A stretch of DNA of 6,861 bases from positions 1-6,861 of the forward strand of contig DPCD01000128.1 in assembly GCA_003516765.1 (NCBI GenBank), given 5' to 3'. The position numbers and the translations under genes are program-made. Below, piece by piece: positions 1 to 6,703 of the stretch (position 1 is its first letter; each line of letters starts with the position of its first letter). The stretch comes from Clostridiales bacterium (GTDB lineage Bacteria; Bacillota; Clostridia; Oscillospirales; Oscillospiraceae). The notes beneath the pieces were generated by a model that saw only the letters and a list, made by a program, of their open reading frames with translations, did no database searches and was not told where the DNA came from.

Positions 1-602
1 GTGACGGAAAGCAGATTCTCCACCACGCTCACCAGCCAGTTCGACTCGTCGCGGATGTTTTCCAGAAGCTGCGTTCTCGTTGCCTCGTCCAGCTGATCGC
101 CGGAATCGAGCAGCGTGCTGACCCCGCCGACAATTGAGGTAAGCGGCGTTCGGATATCGTGGGACACCGCGCGCAGCAGATTGCCGCGCATCTTCTCCTT
201 TTCCGCCTCGGCGCGGATTTTCTCCTGCTGCTTGATCTGCGTCGTCAGCGTACTGACGACAACAGAGACAATCAGCATCACCAGAAACGTCAGCGGGTAC
301 CCCGAGATGGTAAAGTTCAGCTGATAATACGGGAACGTAAAAATATAGTTGATGCCGATGACGCCCACGACGGACGACAGCAGTCCAAACAGATATCCGT
401 CCGTGAAGCGCGAAACCAGCACGACCGTCAGTTCAAAAATCAGTGCAACATAGACGTCGCTGTCGTCAATGGTCCGCAGAAAGTAGCACAGAATGGTCGC
501 AAACGAAAGCAGGGAAAGAAAAATGCCGAAATCGTGCCATGTAAGCACGAAGCGAAGGCGCGGCTTTTTTTGTTGTTCCAATCCGGTTCTTGTTTTCGTC
601 AT
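1..602 (-). CDS. KdpD-like sensor histidine kinase (DUF4118 type), N-terminal part; C terminus outside window
   Basis: The first 200 codons of a membrane sensor kinase are visible; the gene runs off the left edge. Four hydrophobic segments lie at about residues 25-42, 48-66, 70-89 and 100-122, close together with short loops, as in the DUF4118 domain of KdpD. A charged linker (about 121-140) leads to the dimerisation/phosphoacceptor (HisKA) helix, whose H-box AVSHDIRTPLTSI has the likely phosphorylated His at residue 148, followed by a KdpD-like ENLLSV stretch near 195-200. The large cytosolic N-terminal module of full-length KdpD is absent, so this is the short stand-alone form common in Clostridia. 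The ATPase domain and any partner response regulator would lie beyond position 1. By family it should autophosphorylate and pass phosphate to an OmpR/KdpE-type regulator; the stimulus is unknown, and potassium or envelope stress would be guesses. The start at 602 follows a GGTGAG with a short spacer; in-frame ATGs at 623 and 620 are alternatives. Confidence 0.9.
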   Translation of the reverse strand, partial: MTKTRTGLEQQKKPRLRFVLTWHDFGIFLSLLSFATILCYFLRTIDDSDVYVALIFELTVVLVSRFTDGYLFGLLSSVVGVIGINYIFTFPYYQLNFTISGYPLTFLVMLIVSVVVSTLTTQIKQQEKIRAEAEKEKMRGNLLRAVSHDIRTPLTSIVGGVSTLLDSGDQLDEATRTQLLENIRDESNWLVSVVENLLSV

Positions 603-618
603 GCTTCTCACCCATTTC

Positions 619-624
619 ATCATA
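619..624 (-). promoter_or_regulatory. possible -10 box for the kinase gene
   Basis: On the minus strand TATGAT lies just upstream of the kinase start. No good -35 hexamer sits 16-18 bases before it, so if it is used it would need an activator. The repeats at 648-688 lie roughly where an activator would bind. The predicted transcript would begin only about ten bases before the start codon at 602, which weakens the call. Confidence 0.25.
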
Positions 625-647
625 TCATGCTTTGCCCTGTTTCCCGC

Positions 648-688
648 GTTAAGATTCCGTTAAATCGTCCAACTGGATTTGTTAAGAT
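648..688 (-). promoter_or_regulatory. three 11-bp-phased direct repeats, candidate response-regulator site
   Basis: Read on the plus strand, GTTAAGAT occurs at 648-655 and again at 681-688, with the related GTTAAAT at 659-665. The starts are 11 and 22 bases apart, so all three fall on one face of the helix. On the minus strand the core reads TTAAC. OmpR/PhoB-family regulators, the class that partners KdpD-like kinases, typically bind direct repeats with about 11-bp periodicity. Autoregulation of the two-component system is an inference. Confidence 0.4.
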
Positions 689-712
689 GCGTCCGCCCAG
701 CGCGTACGGCGT

Positions 713-745
713 AAAAAGGAGTCCGCACAATCTGCGAGCTCCTTT
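713..745 (-). terminator. intrinsic terminator after the ABC exporter operon
   Basis: Directly after the subunit B stop codon, the minus strand has AAAGGAG and then TCGCA on the 5' arm, a GATTG loop, and TGCGG then CTCC on the 3' arm, with one C/A mismatch and one G-U pair. The 3' arm runs into five T residues. This is the standard form of a Rho-independent terminator. It separates the exporter from the kinase gene. On the plus strand the tail is broken (CTTTCGCTTT), so it would work less well in that direction. Confidence 0.85.
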
Positions 746-749
746 CGCT

Positions 750-2573
750 TTATGCCGGTTCTCCGCCGCGCAGAAATGCCTGCATTGCCTGCTCGCGGTA
801 CTGCCGGGTGTAGAGCGCGTAATAGGCGCCCTTCTGCTCCATCAGCGCGCGGTGCGAGCCCCGCTCGATGATCCTGCCGTCTTGCACAACTAAGATAACA
901 TCCGCCCTGCGGATGGTAGAAAGCCGGTGCGCGATAATAAAGGACGTTCTGCCCTGCATAACCGTCTCAATTGCCTGCTGCAGCTTCTGCTCGGTGATGG
1001 TGTCGACCGACGATGTTGCTTCATCCAACACAAAAATTCTCGGGTCTGCCAGAAGCGCCCGGGCAAACGACAAAAGCTGCTTTTCGCCCGTAGACAGGCT
1101 GTTGCCGCCCTCTCCCACCTGCGTGTCATAGCCCTGCGGCAGACGCGCGATGATCTCGTCCGCGCAAACCGCCTTGACGGCAGCTTCAATCTCCTGCATC
1201 GTCGCATCCGGTTTTCCGTAGCGCAGATTTTCCAGCACCGTGCCGGAAAACAGATGCGGCGTCTGCAGCACGTAGCCGATGTTCGCGTGCAGCCACAGCT
1301 GGCTTCTCTCCCGCGCGTCGCGCCCGTCAATAAGAACCTGTCCCTGCGTCGGCTCATAGAACCGGCAGACGAGATTCACCAGCGTCGATTTGCCCGCGCC
1401 GGTCTCGCCGACAATGGCAACGCGGGTCCCCTGCGGCACATCGAGATGAAAATGCTCCAGCACGTTCTCCTCACCGTCTGGGTAGCGGAAGGTCACGTCC
1501 CGGAACGAAATATCGCCGTGAAGCATCTCCCAGTTTTCCTTTTTCGGCTCGAAGGCGTCGCCGTATTTTGCGGTTACTTCCGGCGTATCGCGCACATCGG
1601 ACTGCGTGTCGAGAAGCGCTGTCACCCGCTCAATGTTGACCTGCACGTTTACAAGATTAGAAAACACCTGCACCAGCCACTGAATCGGCTCCATCATACC
1701 CTGTGCGTAGTTGACAAACACGCTGAGCGTACCGATGAGCATCGCGCCTCGCATCGTGATGATGCCGCCCTGCCACAGAACGACGGCAAGCGCCGCCGAG
1801 GCGGCAAACGCCGTTGTGGACATGAAAAGGCTCCGGAAGTGCATTTCCTTCACGCTCTCGCGCTTCATAACGCCCGTCAAGCCCCGGAATTCCTGTTCCA
1901 TCTTTTCTTCAATCACGAGCGTCTTCGTGGTCTTTGCGCCCGTGATGCCTTCGTTGAAGCCGGAGGTAATTTTGGAATTCTGCTCGCGCACCCTGCGGTG
2001 GTGGAACACGAGTTTTTTCTGGAAATAGACGCTCGCAACCGCCAGCACCGGCACAATTGCCATCACACACAGTGCCAGCCGCCAATTGAGCACGAACATC
2101 ATCACAATTGCCAGCGCCAGATACGCCACATACCATACCGCCTCCATGAGCCCCCAGGCAAGAATCGTCGCAATCTTGTCGGTATCGGACATCACGCGCG
2201 CGTGAATATAGCCGACGCTGTTCTGATTGAAATAGGAAAACGACAGCGTCTGCAGATGGTTGAAGCAAACCCGCTTGAGGTCGCGCCCGATATACATTTC
2301 CGCCTTACAGGCGGCAAGCGCGGAGACGCAGTTCGTCGCCGTCTGGACAATCATGACCAGAATGTAAAGCGCCACAAACGCGCCGAGCCCCGCGAGCGTC
2401 CGGTCCGCAATAAAATGGTCGATGGCATACTGCTGGAACAGTGGAATGACCGCATCCATCGCGCTTCCGATGAAGCCCAGCGCAATCATATCCACAAGCA
2501 CCAGCCTGCCGTAGCCCTTCAGATACGGAAAGAGCTTCGGAATGCCGAACCAGCGCGTCTTTTCTTTTTTCAT
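750..2573 (-). CDS. heterodimeric ABC exporter, catalytic subunit B (BmrD/TM288-like)
   Basis: This 607-residue protein is a half-transporter: a six-helix membrane domain (about residues 22-46, 60-88, 137-162, 164-184, 248-270 and 275-305) followed by an ATPase domain. In the ATPase domain, Walker A GETGAGKST is at 389-397 (Lys395), the Q-loop Gln at 437, Walker B LDE at 516-518 with catalytic Glu518, and the H-loop His at 549. The signature motif is altered, LSTGE (493-497) instead of LSGGQ. This is the pattern of the partner that supplies the competent Walker B Glu in heterodimeric exporters such as BmrCD and TM287/288, while its altered signature faces the degenerate site of the other subunit. 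Its ATG overlaps the subunit A stop (ATGA) and follows an AGGAGG seven bases upstream. It should sit in the cytoplasmic membrane and export drugs, lipids or peptides using ATP; the substrate cannot be told from sequence. Confidence 0.95.
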   Translation of the reverse strand: MKKEKTRWFGIPKLFPYLKGYGRLVLVDMIALGFIGSAMDAVIPLFQQYAIDHFIADRTLAGLGAFVALYILVMIVQTATNCVSALAACKAEMYIGRDLKRVCFNHLQTLSFSYFNQNSVGYIHARVMSDTDKIATILAWGLMEAVWYVAYLALAIVMMFVLNWRLALCVMAIVPVLAVASVYFQKKLVFHHRRVREQNSKITSGFNEGITGAKTTKTLVIEEKMEQEFRGLTGVMKRESVKEMHFRSLFMSTTAFAASAALAVVLWQGGIITMRGAMLIGTLSVFVNYAQGMMEPIQWLVQVFSNLVNVQVNIERVTALLDTQSDVRDTPEVTAKYGDAFEPKKENWEMLHGDISFRDVTFRYPDGEENVLEHFHLDVPQGTRVAIVGETGAGKSTLVNLVCRFYEPTQGQVLIDGRDARERSQLWLHANIGYVLQTPHLFSGTVLENLRYGKPDATMQEIEAAVKAVCADEIIARLPQGYDTQVGEGGNSLSTGEKQLLSFARALLADPRIFVLDEATSSVDTITEQKLQQAIETVMQGRTSFIIAHRLSTIRRADVILVVQDGRIIERGSHRALMEQKGAYYALYTRQYREQAMQAFLRGGEPA

Positions 2574-4378
2574 GCCGGTTCCTCCTCTCCGATTGCCATC
2601 TGCATCTGATAAATTTCGCGGAACGGTCCCTCCTGCTGCAAAAGCGCCGCAGGCGTTCCGAGCTGCCGGACCGCGCCATGCTCGAGCACCAGCACCTGAT
2701 CGCAGTCGAGCAGCGTCAGAATCCGGTGCGAGACCAGAATCTGCGTCACGCCGGAGACCTGCTTCTTGAGATTTTCCCGGATTGCCTCGTCCGTCTCGGT
2801 GTCGACTGCGGACAAAGAGTCGTCGAAGACAACGATGGGAGTCCTCCCGGTCAGCGTTCTTGCAATTGCCACGCGCTGCTTCTGCCCGCCCGAAAGCGTC
2901 ACGCCGCGCTCGCCGACCATCGTCTCATACCCCTTTGCAAACTGGCGGATGTCCTCGTCGACACACGCCGTGATTGCCGCCTGCCGGATTTCCTCCGCGC
3001 TCGCGCCGGTGATGCCGATGTTTTCTTCAATCGTCCGCGAGAACAGAAACGGCTCCTGCAGCACAACGCCGACATGCTCGCGCACCCATTTTGCGGGCAT
3101 CGACGCAAGGTCCGCCCCGCCGATTGTAATTTTTCCCTTTGTCGGTGCATAGAGCCTGCTGAGCAGCAGCAACAGCGTACTTTTCCCCGAGCCGGTCGCG
3201 CCCAGAATACCGAAGCTTTTTCCCGCCGGAATCGTGAAGCTCACGTCGTGCAGCACCTCTGGTCCCGTCTCATAGGAAAACGACACATGCTCAAATACGA
3301 TATCCCGGTCCATGGGCGCAGGCTTCGCATCCGGCATGTCCTGCTCCGGCTTCGCATTCAGAACCTCGGCGAGCCGGTCGACCGAAACGCCCGCCTTGCT
3401 CATCTCCGAAATTATGCGCCCGAGCCTCCGGACGGGCGTAATGAGCATCGCGTTATAAAACGCGAACGAGACAAACTCCCCCTTCGTCATATCGCCGCGG
3501 ACGCACAGGATACTGCCGAACACGACGACCAGCATCACCTGCAGACAGCTCGTCACGTCACCCACCGCCCAGAACTGCGAGAGCGTGTAGCAGAGCTTCA
3601 CCCAGAGATTCGTGTAGACCTGATTCTGCTGCTCAAAGCGCTCGCGCTCGAACGCTTCTCTTCCGAACGCGCGCACGACACGCACGCCCGTCAGGTTTTC
3701 CTGCGCAATCGTCGACAGAACGCCCTCCGCCTCGTCGCAGTCTGTAAAGCGCTGGCGGATTTTGTTGTGGAACAGCAGCGAGTATAAAATGATGATCGGG
3801 AACATGACCAGTGCGATGATGGACAGCCGCCAGTTCATCGCCACCATGCAGCAAAGAGACAGAACAATCAGCACCACAATCCGGAATACCGACACGAACT
3901 GCTCCTGAAAAAATGTCTTGATGCGCTCGACGTCCGCCGTGCAGCGCTGGATGATATCGCCCGTCGCGTTTTTCATGTGCCAGCTCCACGGAAGCTGCTG
4001 AATCTGATGGTAGAGCAAATCCCGGCTGGTCTTGACCATCGTCTCACAGGCAATTGAGCTGTAGAGATTCATCGCGTACCGGAACGCCGCCGACAAAAGC
4101 CCCACCGCTGCCAGCGCCAGCGCAATCCAGAGCATGTGCGCGCGGAAATATGCCGCGCCGCCCGCCGCGTCCCAGAGCCTTTGCAGCCGCGCCGGAAGGT
4201 CTGCCGCCTTGTCTCCGATCACCGAGTCGACCGTCAGCCGCAGAATCTGCGGAATCACCAGCTCCAGCGCCGTAAACGTGACGCCCGATAAAATACAGAT
4301 CACAAAATACCGGACGCTTCCTCGCAGCATCCGGTGCAAAACAGCTCCGTTGCCGGAGCCTTTTTTCTTTTTCTTCAC
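2570..4378 (-). CDS. heterodimeric ABC exporter, degenerate-site subunit A (BmrC/TM287-like)
   Basis: This 602-residue half-transporter has membrane segments at about 24-46, 81-110, 161-181, 185-203, 266-293 and 302-326, then an ATPase domain with Walker A GATGSGKST (393-401, Lys399), Q-loop Gln441, a canonical LSGGQ signature (495-499), Walker B VVFDD (516-520) and H-loop His551. The residue after the Walker B Asp is Asp520, not the catalytic Glu, which marks the degenerate ATPase site seen in BmrC, LmrC and TM287. It should pair with the overlapping downstream subunit B. I chose GTG at 4378 because GGGGAG lies eight bases upstream and homology begins soon after. The open frame extends to 4579, but that part overlaps the HAD gene and terminator and does not look like ABC protein. 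The N terminus is very Lys-rich (VKKKKKGSG). The gene order A then B matches bmrC-bmrD. Confidence 0.95.
   Translation of the reverse strand: MKKKKKGSGNGAVLHRMLRGSVRYFVICILSGVTFTALELVIPQILRLTVDSVIGDKAADLPARLQRLWDAAGGAAYFRAHMLWIALALAAVGLLSAAFRYAMNLYSSIACETMVKTSRDLLYHQIQQLPWSWHMKNATGDIIQRCTADVERIKTFFQEQFVSVFRIVVLIVLSLCCMVAMNWRLSIIALVMFPIIILYSLLFHNKIRQRFTDCDEAEGVLSTIAQENLTGVRVVRAFGREAFERERFEQQNQVYTNLWVKLCYTLSQFWAVGDVTSCLQVMLVVVFGSILCVRGDMTKGEFVSFAFYNAMLITPVRRLGRIISEMSKAGVSVDRLAEVLNAKPEQDMPDAKPAPMDRDIVFEHVSFSYETGPEVLHDVSFTIPAGKSFGILGATGSGKSTLLLLLSRLYAPTKGKITIGGADLASMPAKWVREHVGVVLQEPFLFSRTIEENIGITGASAEEIRQAAITACVDEDIRQFAKGYETMVGERGVTLSGGQKQRVAIARTLTGRTPIVVFDDSLSAVDTETDEAIRENLKKQVSGVTQILVSHRILTLLDCDQVLVLEHGAVRQLGTPAALLQQEGPFREIYQMQMAIGEEEPA
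4344..4366 (+). terminator. terminator-like hairpin plus T-tract antisense to the 5' end of subunit A
   Basis: On the plus strand a perfect 6-bp stem GCTCCG/CGGAGC with a TTGC loop is followed by one C and six T residues, then more T-rich sequence. The form fits an intrinsic terminator acting on plus-strand transcripts. On the sense strand the same bases encode the Lys-rich start of subunit A and give a GCAA (GNRA) tetraloop hairpin at codons 7-12. No plus-strand gene precedes it here, so its role may be to stop antisense transcription, or it may be an accident of Lys-rich coding. Confidence 0.4.
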
Positions 4379-4409
4379 GCTTCTGACTCCCCGTTTCCGA
4401 TTTTTTTCT

Positions 4410-4438
4410 ATTCTAAACCATCTGCATACAAAACACAA
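4410..4438 (-). promoter_or_regulatory. possible promoter for the ABC exporter operon
   Basis: On the minus strand TTGTGT (4438-4433) lies 17 bases before TAGAAT (4415-4410). The match to sigma-A consensus is moderate. It follows the HAD-gene terminator stem and would give a leader of about 25 bases before the GTG at 4378, leaving room for the GGGGAG site. Its -35 box overlaps the base of the terminator stem. Confidence 0.4.
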
Positions 4439-4462
4439 GCGCCCACAATCCGCGGGCGCCTG
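4426..4462 (-). terminator. probable intrinsic terminator after the HAD phosphatase gene
   Basis: Shortly after the HAD stop codon the minus strand forms an 11-bp stem, CAGGCGCCCGC with GTGGGCGCTTG, including two G-U pairs and a GGATT loop. A T-rich but interrupted tail (TGTTTTGT) follows. The strong GC stem supports termination; the imperfect tail suggests partial read-through into the exporter genes. Confidence 0.65.
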
Positions 4463-4475
4463 CAGAAAGAGAAAC

Positions 4476-5138
4476 TTAAGAATTCTGAATGACGGCAATC
4501 GCCTCGTCGAGTCTTGCGCATTTCGCGTAGCAAAGCGCCGGAAATTCCAGTGTCGGGTCCAGCAGATCCGGCACGACAATCACCGAAAAGCCGCCCCGCG
4601 CGCCGGCAAGAAGCCCGTTGCGCGAGTCCTCGAACACGACGCCCTTTGCGGGCTCGCTTTGCCCGAGCGCGCGCATGGCAAGATGAAAAATCTCGGGGTC
4701 CGGCTTGCTGCGCGTCACCTGATCGCCGCCGGTGATCGTCTGAAAATACGCCGTAATGCCCGCATTCTCCAGATAGCTCTTTGCCACCTTCGTATCCGTC
4801 GAGGTTGCCACCGCGCAGGAAACTCCCTGCTCTTTGAGCCATGCCAGCAGCGTGCGCAGTCCCGGCTTGACGGGAATGCCGTTTTCCCGGATATAATCCC
4901 GCATCCACGCGCGGAGGCGGTTCATGCAGGTCTCACCCGACGCCGGACAGCCCGGAAACAGCCGCGGGAAGGTCTCCAGCTCCGCCTGATGATTGAGCCC
5001 GATGAGCTGCTTCATCTTTTCCCGCGAAAACCGGTAGCCGATTTCCGGTCCGATCGCCTCTTCAAAGGCGCGGACGAACAGGTTTTCCGTATCGAACATC
5101 AGCCCGTCCATATCAAAAATTGCGTAGGAAAATTTCAT
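4476..5138 (-). CDS. HAD-superfamily phosphatase / beta-phosphoglucomutase-like hydrolase
   Basis: This 220-residue cytosolic protein has all four HAD motifs: motif I FDMDGLMFDTE with nucleophile Asp9 and Asp11, motif II around VATST (110-114), motif III Lys145 in KPDPEIF, and motif IV FEDSRNG with Glu170-Asp171. The helical cap between about residues 16 and 95 is typical of HAD subfamily IA, which includes phosphoglycolate phosphatase, beta-phosphoglucomutase and small sugar-phosphate phosphatases. Length and motifs are normal, so it is probably active on a small phosphorylated metabolite through an aspartyl-phosphate intermediate; the exact substrate cannot be assigned. The start at 5138 gives the usual N terminus just before motif I and overlaps the upstream stop as ATGA, while the open frame to 5204 lies inside the upstream gene. 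Only a weak ribosome site precedes it, so translation probably depends on coupling to that gene. Confidence 0.93.
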   Translation of the reverse strand: MKFSYAIFDMDGLMFDTENLFVRAFEEAIGPEIGYRFSREKMKQLIGLNHQAELETFPRLFPGCPASGETCMNRLRAWMRDYIRENGIPVKPGLRTLLAWLKEQGVSCAVATSTDTKVAKSYLENAGITAYFQTITGGDQVTRSKPDPEIFHLAMRALGQSEPAKGVVFEDSRNGLLAGARGGFSVIVVPDLLDPTLEFPALCYAKCARLDEAIAVIQNS

Positions 5139-6601
5139 ATGATCCGTTCTTTCTGACCGTCCAGCAGTGTGACGGTCTTGTCTTCCTTTCGTTTTTCGCG
5201 GCATACGAGCGTCCAGGTCACGCGCCGCTCTTTCTCCCGGCGCACCTGTGAGCAGGCGATGTCTCTTCCCATTGCCAACGCCACCGGTCCATCCGCACCG
5301 CCGATCACGCCGAACGCGCAGCCGGAAAAATCACCTTGCGGAGAAACTCTGATTGCTTCTGCAAAATCGCGCAGCGTCACGCTGCCGCCTGGTGGCTCGG
5401 GCGCGATGTCGTAGGCAAGCTCGGTCGTATAAACTGTTTCGCCAAAAAGCGGCAGTTCTTCGGTATGCAATGCAAGCGCCGTGAGCGTATACGTCTGCTG
5501 CGCTCCCGGAAGTGTGAACGTGATGCTGTCGCCTGCTCTTTCCGGGCTGAATTCCTGCCCCGGAACCTCGAGCGGGTCTTCCCGGATATGCAGGCTCAAG
5601 CTTCGGATATCCGTCTTCTTTTTGCCCTTCCACGGAAAACTGATCCGCTCGATATACCAGCCGTCGAGTTTGTCCAGCCTGTAATGCTCACGCACACGCT
5701 GCTCCTCGCGACCGTTTCCATCCGGATACAGCGGGTCCCAGCACATGGCGCAGCCGTGTCTTTGAGAAAGTGTCCTGCCGTTCACCGTCAGATCCGCGCC
5801 AAGCTCCTCACTGAATGGATTATCCGCCATTGCGCGCAGGCGCTGCGCCTCGTCCCAGTCGCTGCCGTCGTTTTCTTTGGAGAGGTTCCATTTCTCCCGG
5901 AAGCCGAAAACCTGCTCGACAGGCACGCGCTTGCACAGGTCCAGAACGATTCCCTCCCTGCAGACATACGCCGCCGGAACGAGCCACTCGTCGCCCGCCC
6001 AGGAAAACGCTGCGCCGAGCTTCAGCTCCTTTCCGGGCTTTCCGTGCGCGCCCCAGAAGGTTCCTTCAAATGTGACCTGCCAGGGTTCGTCCGTCATATC
6101 CGGTGTGTCGTCGTCATAAAACTCCTCGGAAAACCGAAGCTTTCCGTAGTCAAACCCGGACTGCACCGTATGGATATATTTCCAAGGCTCTGCCATCGGG
6201 CGCAGGTGGAAGGTAAACACAATCTTGTCGAGCGCCGCGAGCTGCTCGTCGCTTGACGGGTGCTTCTGCTCAAACTCCTCCAGCTGCGCCGCGTTCCACT
6301 GCCACGCCTGCTCGATTGCCGCCGCGTCGTGCAGCGCCAGCAGCAGCCGCAGAAAATCGCGGAACGACTTTGCCACCGGATGCACGCAGTTTTCGCGTCC
6401 ATTCATCGGGCTGACCGCGAAAACCGTCTCGCCGAAACCGCGGACAAAGCAGAAATGAATGCCGTCTACCCCGCTGCGTGCAAAAATCCGCGCGCCCTTC
6501 GGCGTGCAGAAATACGCCTCGAACGGACCGTCCATGATCAGTCCCAGCGGTTCCAGATCGATCTGCGCCTTCAGAAACTGACGATCGGTCAGTCTTGCCA
6601 T
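5135..6601 (-). CDS. conserved-looking protein of unknown function, SUKH/SMI1-like N-terminal region and IGGADGP motif
   Basis: I do not recognise a named function for this 488-residue protein. It has no signal peptide or membrane helix and is rich in Trp, Asp and Glu, so it is probably cytosolic. Residues of about 26-110 (including GFGETVFAVSPMN, then VHPVAKSFRDFLRLLLAL) resemble the core of SUKH/SMI1-KNR4 proteins: short beta strands, a Gly-Phe-Gly turn, then a helix with a DFL pattern. The middle (about 165-400) looks beta-rich, with a CAMC (CxxC) pair at 284-287. Near the C terminus, GVIGGADGPVALAMGR (431-446) resembles the IGGADGPT motif of sodium-pumping decarboxylase beta subunits, but without their membrane helices. 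SUKH proteins include toxin-immunity proteins, yet no toxin gene is visible here. AGGGGG eight bases before ATG 6601 supports the start. It is the first gene of a unit with the overlapping HAD gene. The gene is certain; the domain call is moderate. Confidence 0.85.
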   Translation of the reverse strand: MARLTDRQFLKAQIDLEPLGLIMDGPFEAYFCTPKGARIFARSGVDGIHFCFVRGFGETVFAVSPMNGRENCVHPVAKSFRDFLRLLLALHDAAAIEQAWQWNAAQLEEFEQKHPSSDEQLAALDKIVFTFHLRPMAEPWKYIHTVQSGFDYGKLRFSEEFYDDDTPDMTDEPWQVTFEGTFWGAHGKPGKELKLGAAFSWAGDEWLVPAAYVCREGIVLDLCKRVPVEQVFGFREKWNLSKENDGSDWDEAQRLRAMADNPFSEELGADLTVNGRTLSQRHGCAMCWDPLYPDGNGREEQRVREHYRLDKLDGWYIERISFPWKGKKKTDIRSLSLHIREDPLEVPGQEFSPERAGDSITFTLPGAQQTYTLTALALHTEELPLFGETVYTTELAYDIAPEPPGGSVTLRDFAEAIRVSPQGDFSGCAFGVIGGADGPVALAMGRDIACSQVRREKERRVTWTLVCREKRKEDKTVTLLDGQKERII

Positions 6602-6648
6602 GTGCCCCGCCCCCTTTTGTCTGCGCTCGTTTTGCGTCTGTTATCTCC

Positions 6649-6676
6649 ATTGTACACAATTTTTCCAAAAATTCAA
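6649..6676 (-). promoter_or_regulatory. sigma-A-like promoter of the unknown-protein/HAD operon
   Basis: On the minus strand TTGAAT (6676-6671) and TACAAT (6654-6649) are separated by 16 bases, each one base off consensus or nearly so. Transcription should start near 6642, giving a leader of about 40 bases before ATG 6601. It points away from the plus-strand promoter at 6700-6728. Confidence 0.7.
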
Positions 6677-6703
6677 CCGCTTCCGCCAGCGCGCGGCGGT
6701 TGA
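6673..6703. repeat. inverted repeat overlapping both divergent -35 boxes
   Basis: TCAACCGC at 6673-6680 is the exact reverse complement of GCGGTTGA at 6696-6703, with a 15-base GC-rich spacer that adds inner CCGCC/GGCGG complementarity. Each arm covers part of one -35 hexamer. It may be an operator controlling both directions, or it may partly reflect that both -35 boxes begin with TTGA. Confidence 0.45.

Noticed and set aside
927..2609. A very long open frame on the plus strand opposite the ABC subunit B gene, and similar long plus-strand frames at 2678-3787 and 5336-6256.
   Set aside because: They are mirror frames of well-supported genes in GC-rich DNA. Their translations are rich in Arg, His and Leu with no recognisable domain, and the opposite strand carries full conserved ABC motifs.
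4408..4422. A tiny frame (MQMV) before the ABC exporter, considered as a BmrB-like attenuation leader peptide.
   Set aside because: It has four codons, no ribosome site, and no following terminator/antiterminator pair; the hairpin lies upstream of it instead.
4379..4579. An N-terminal extension of ABC subunit A up to 4579.
   Set aside because: It would overlap the HAD coding region and the terminator, has no ABC-like sequence, and the GTG at 4378 has a good ribosome site.
5135..6601. The unknown protein as an immunity protein of a toxin system.
   Set aside because: SUKH similarity alone is weak support. No polymorphic toxin, secretion gene or other immunity gene is in the window, and the protein is much longer than usual immunity proteins.
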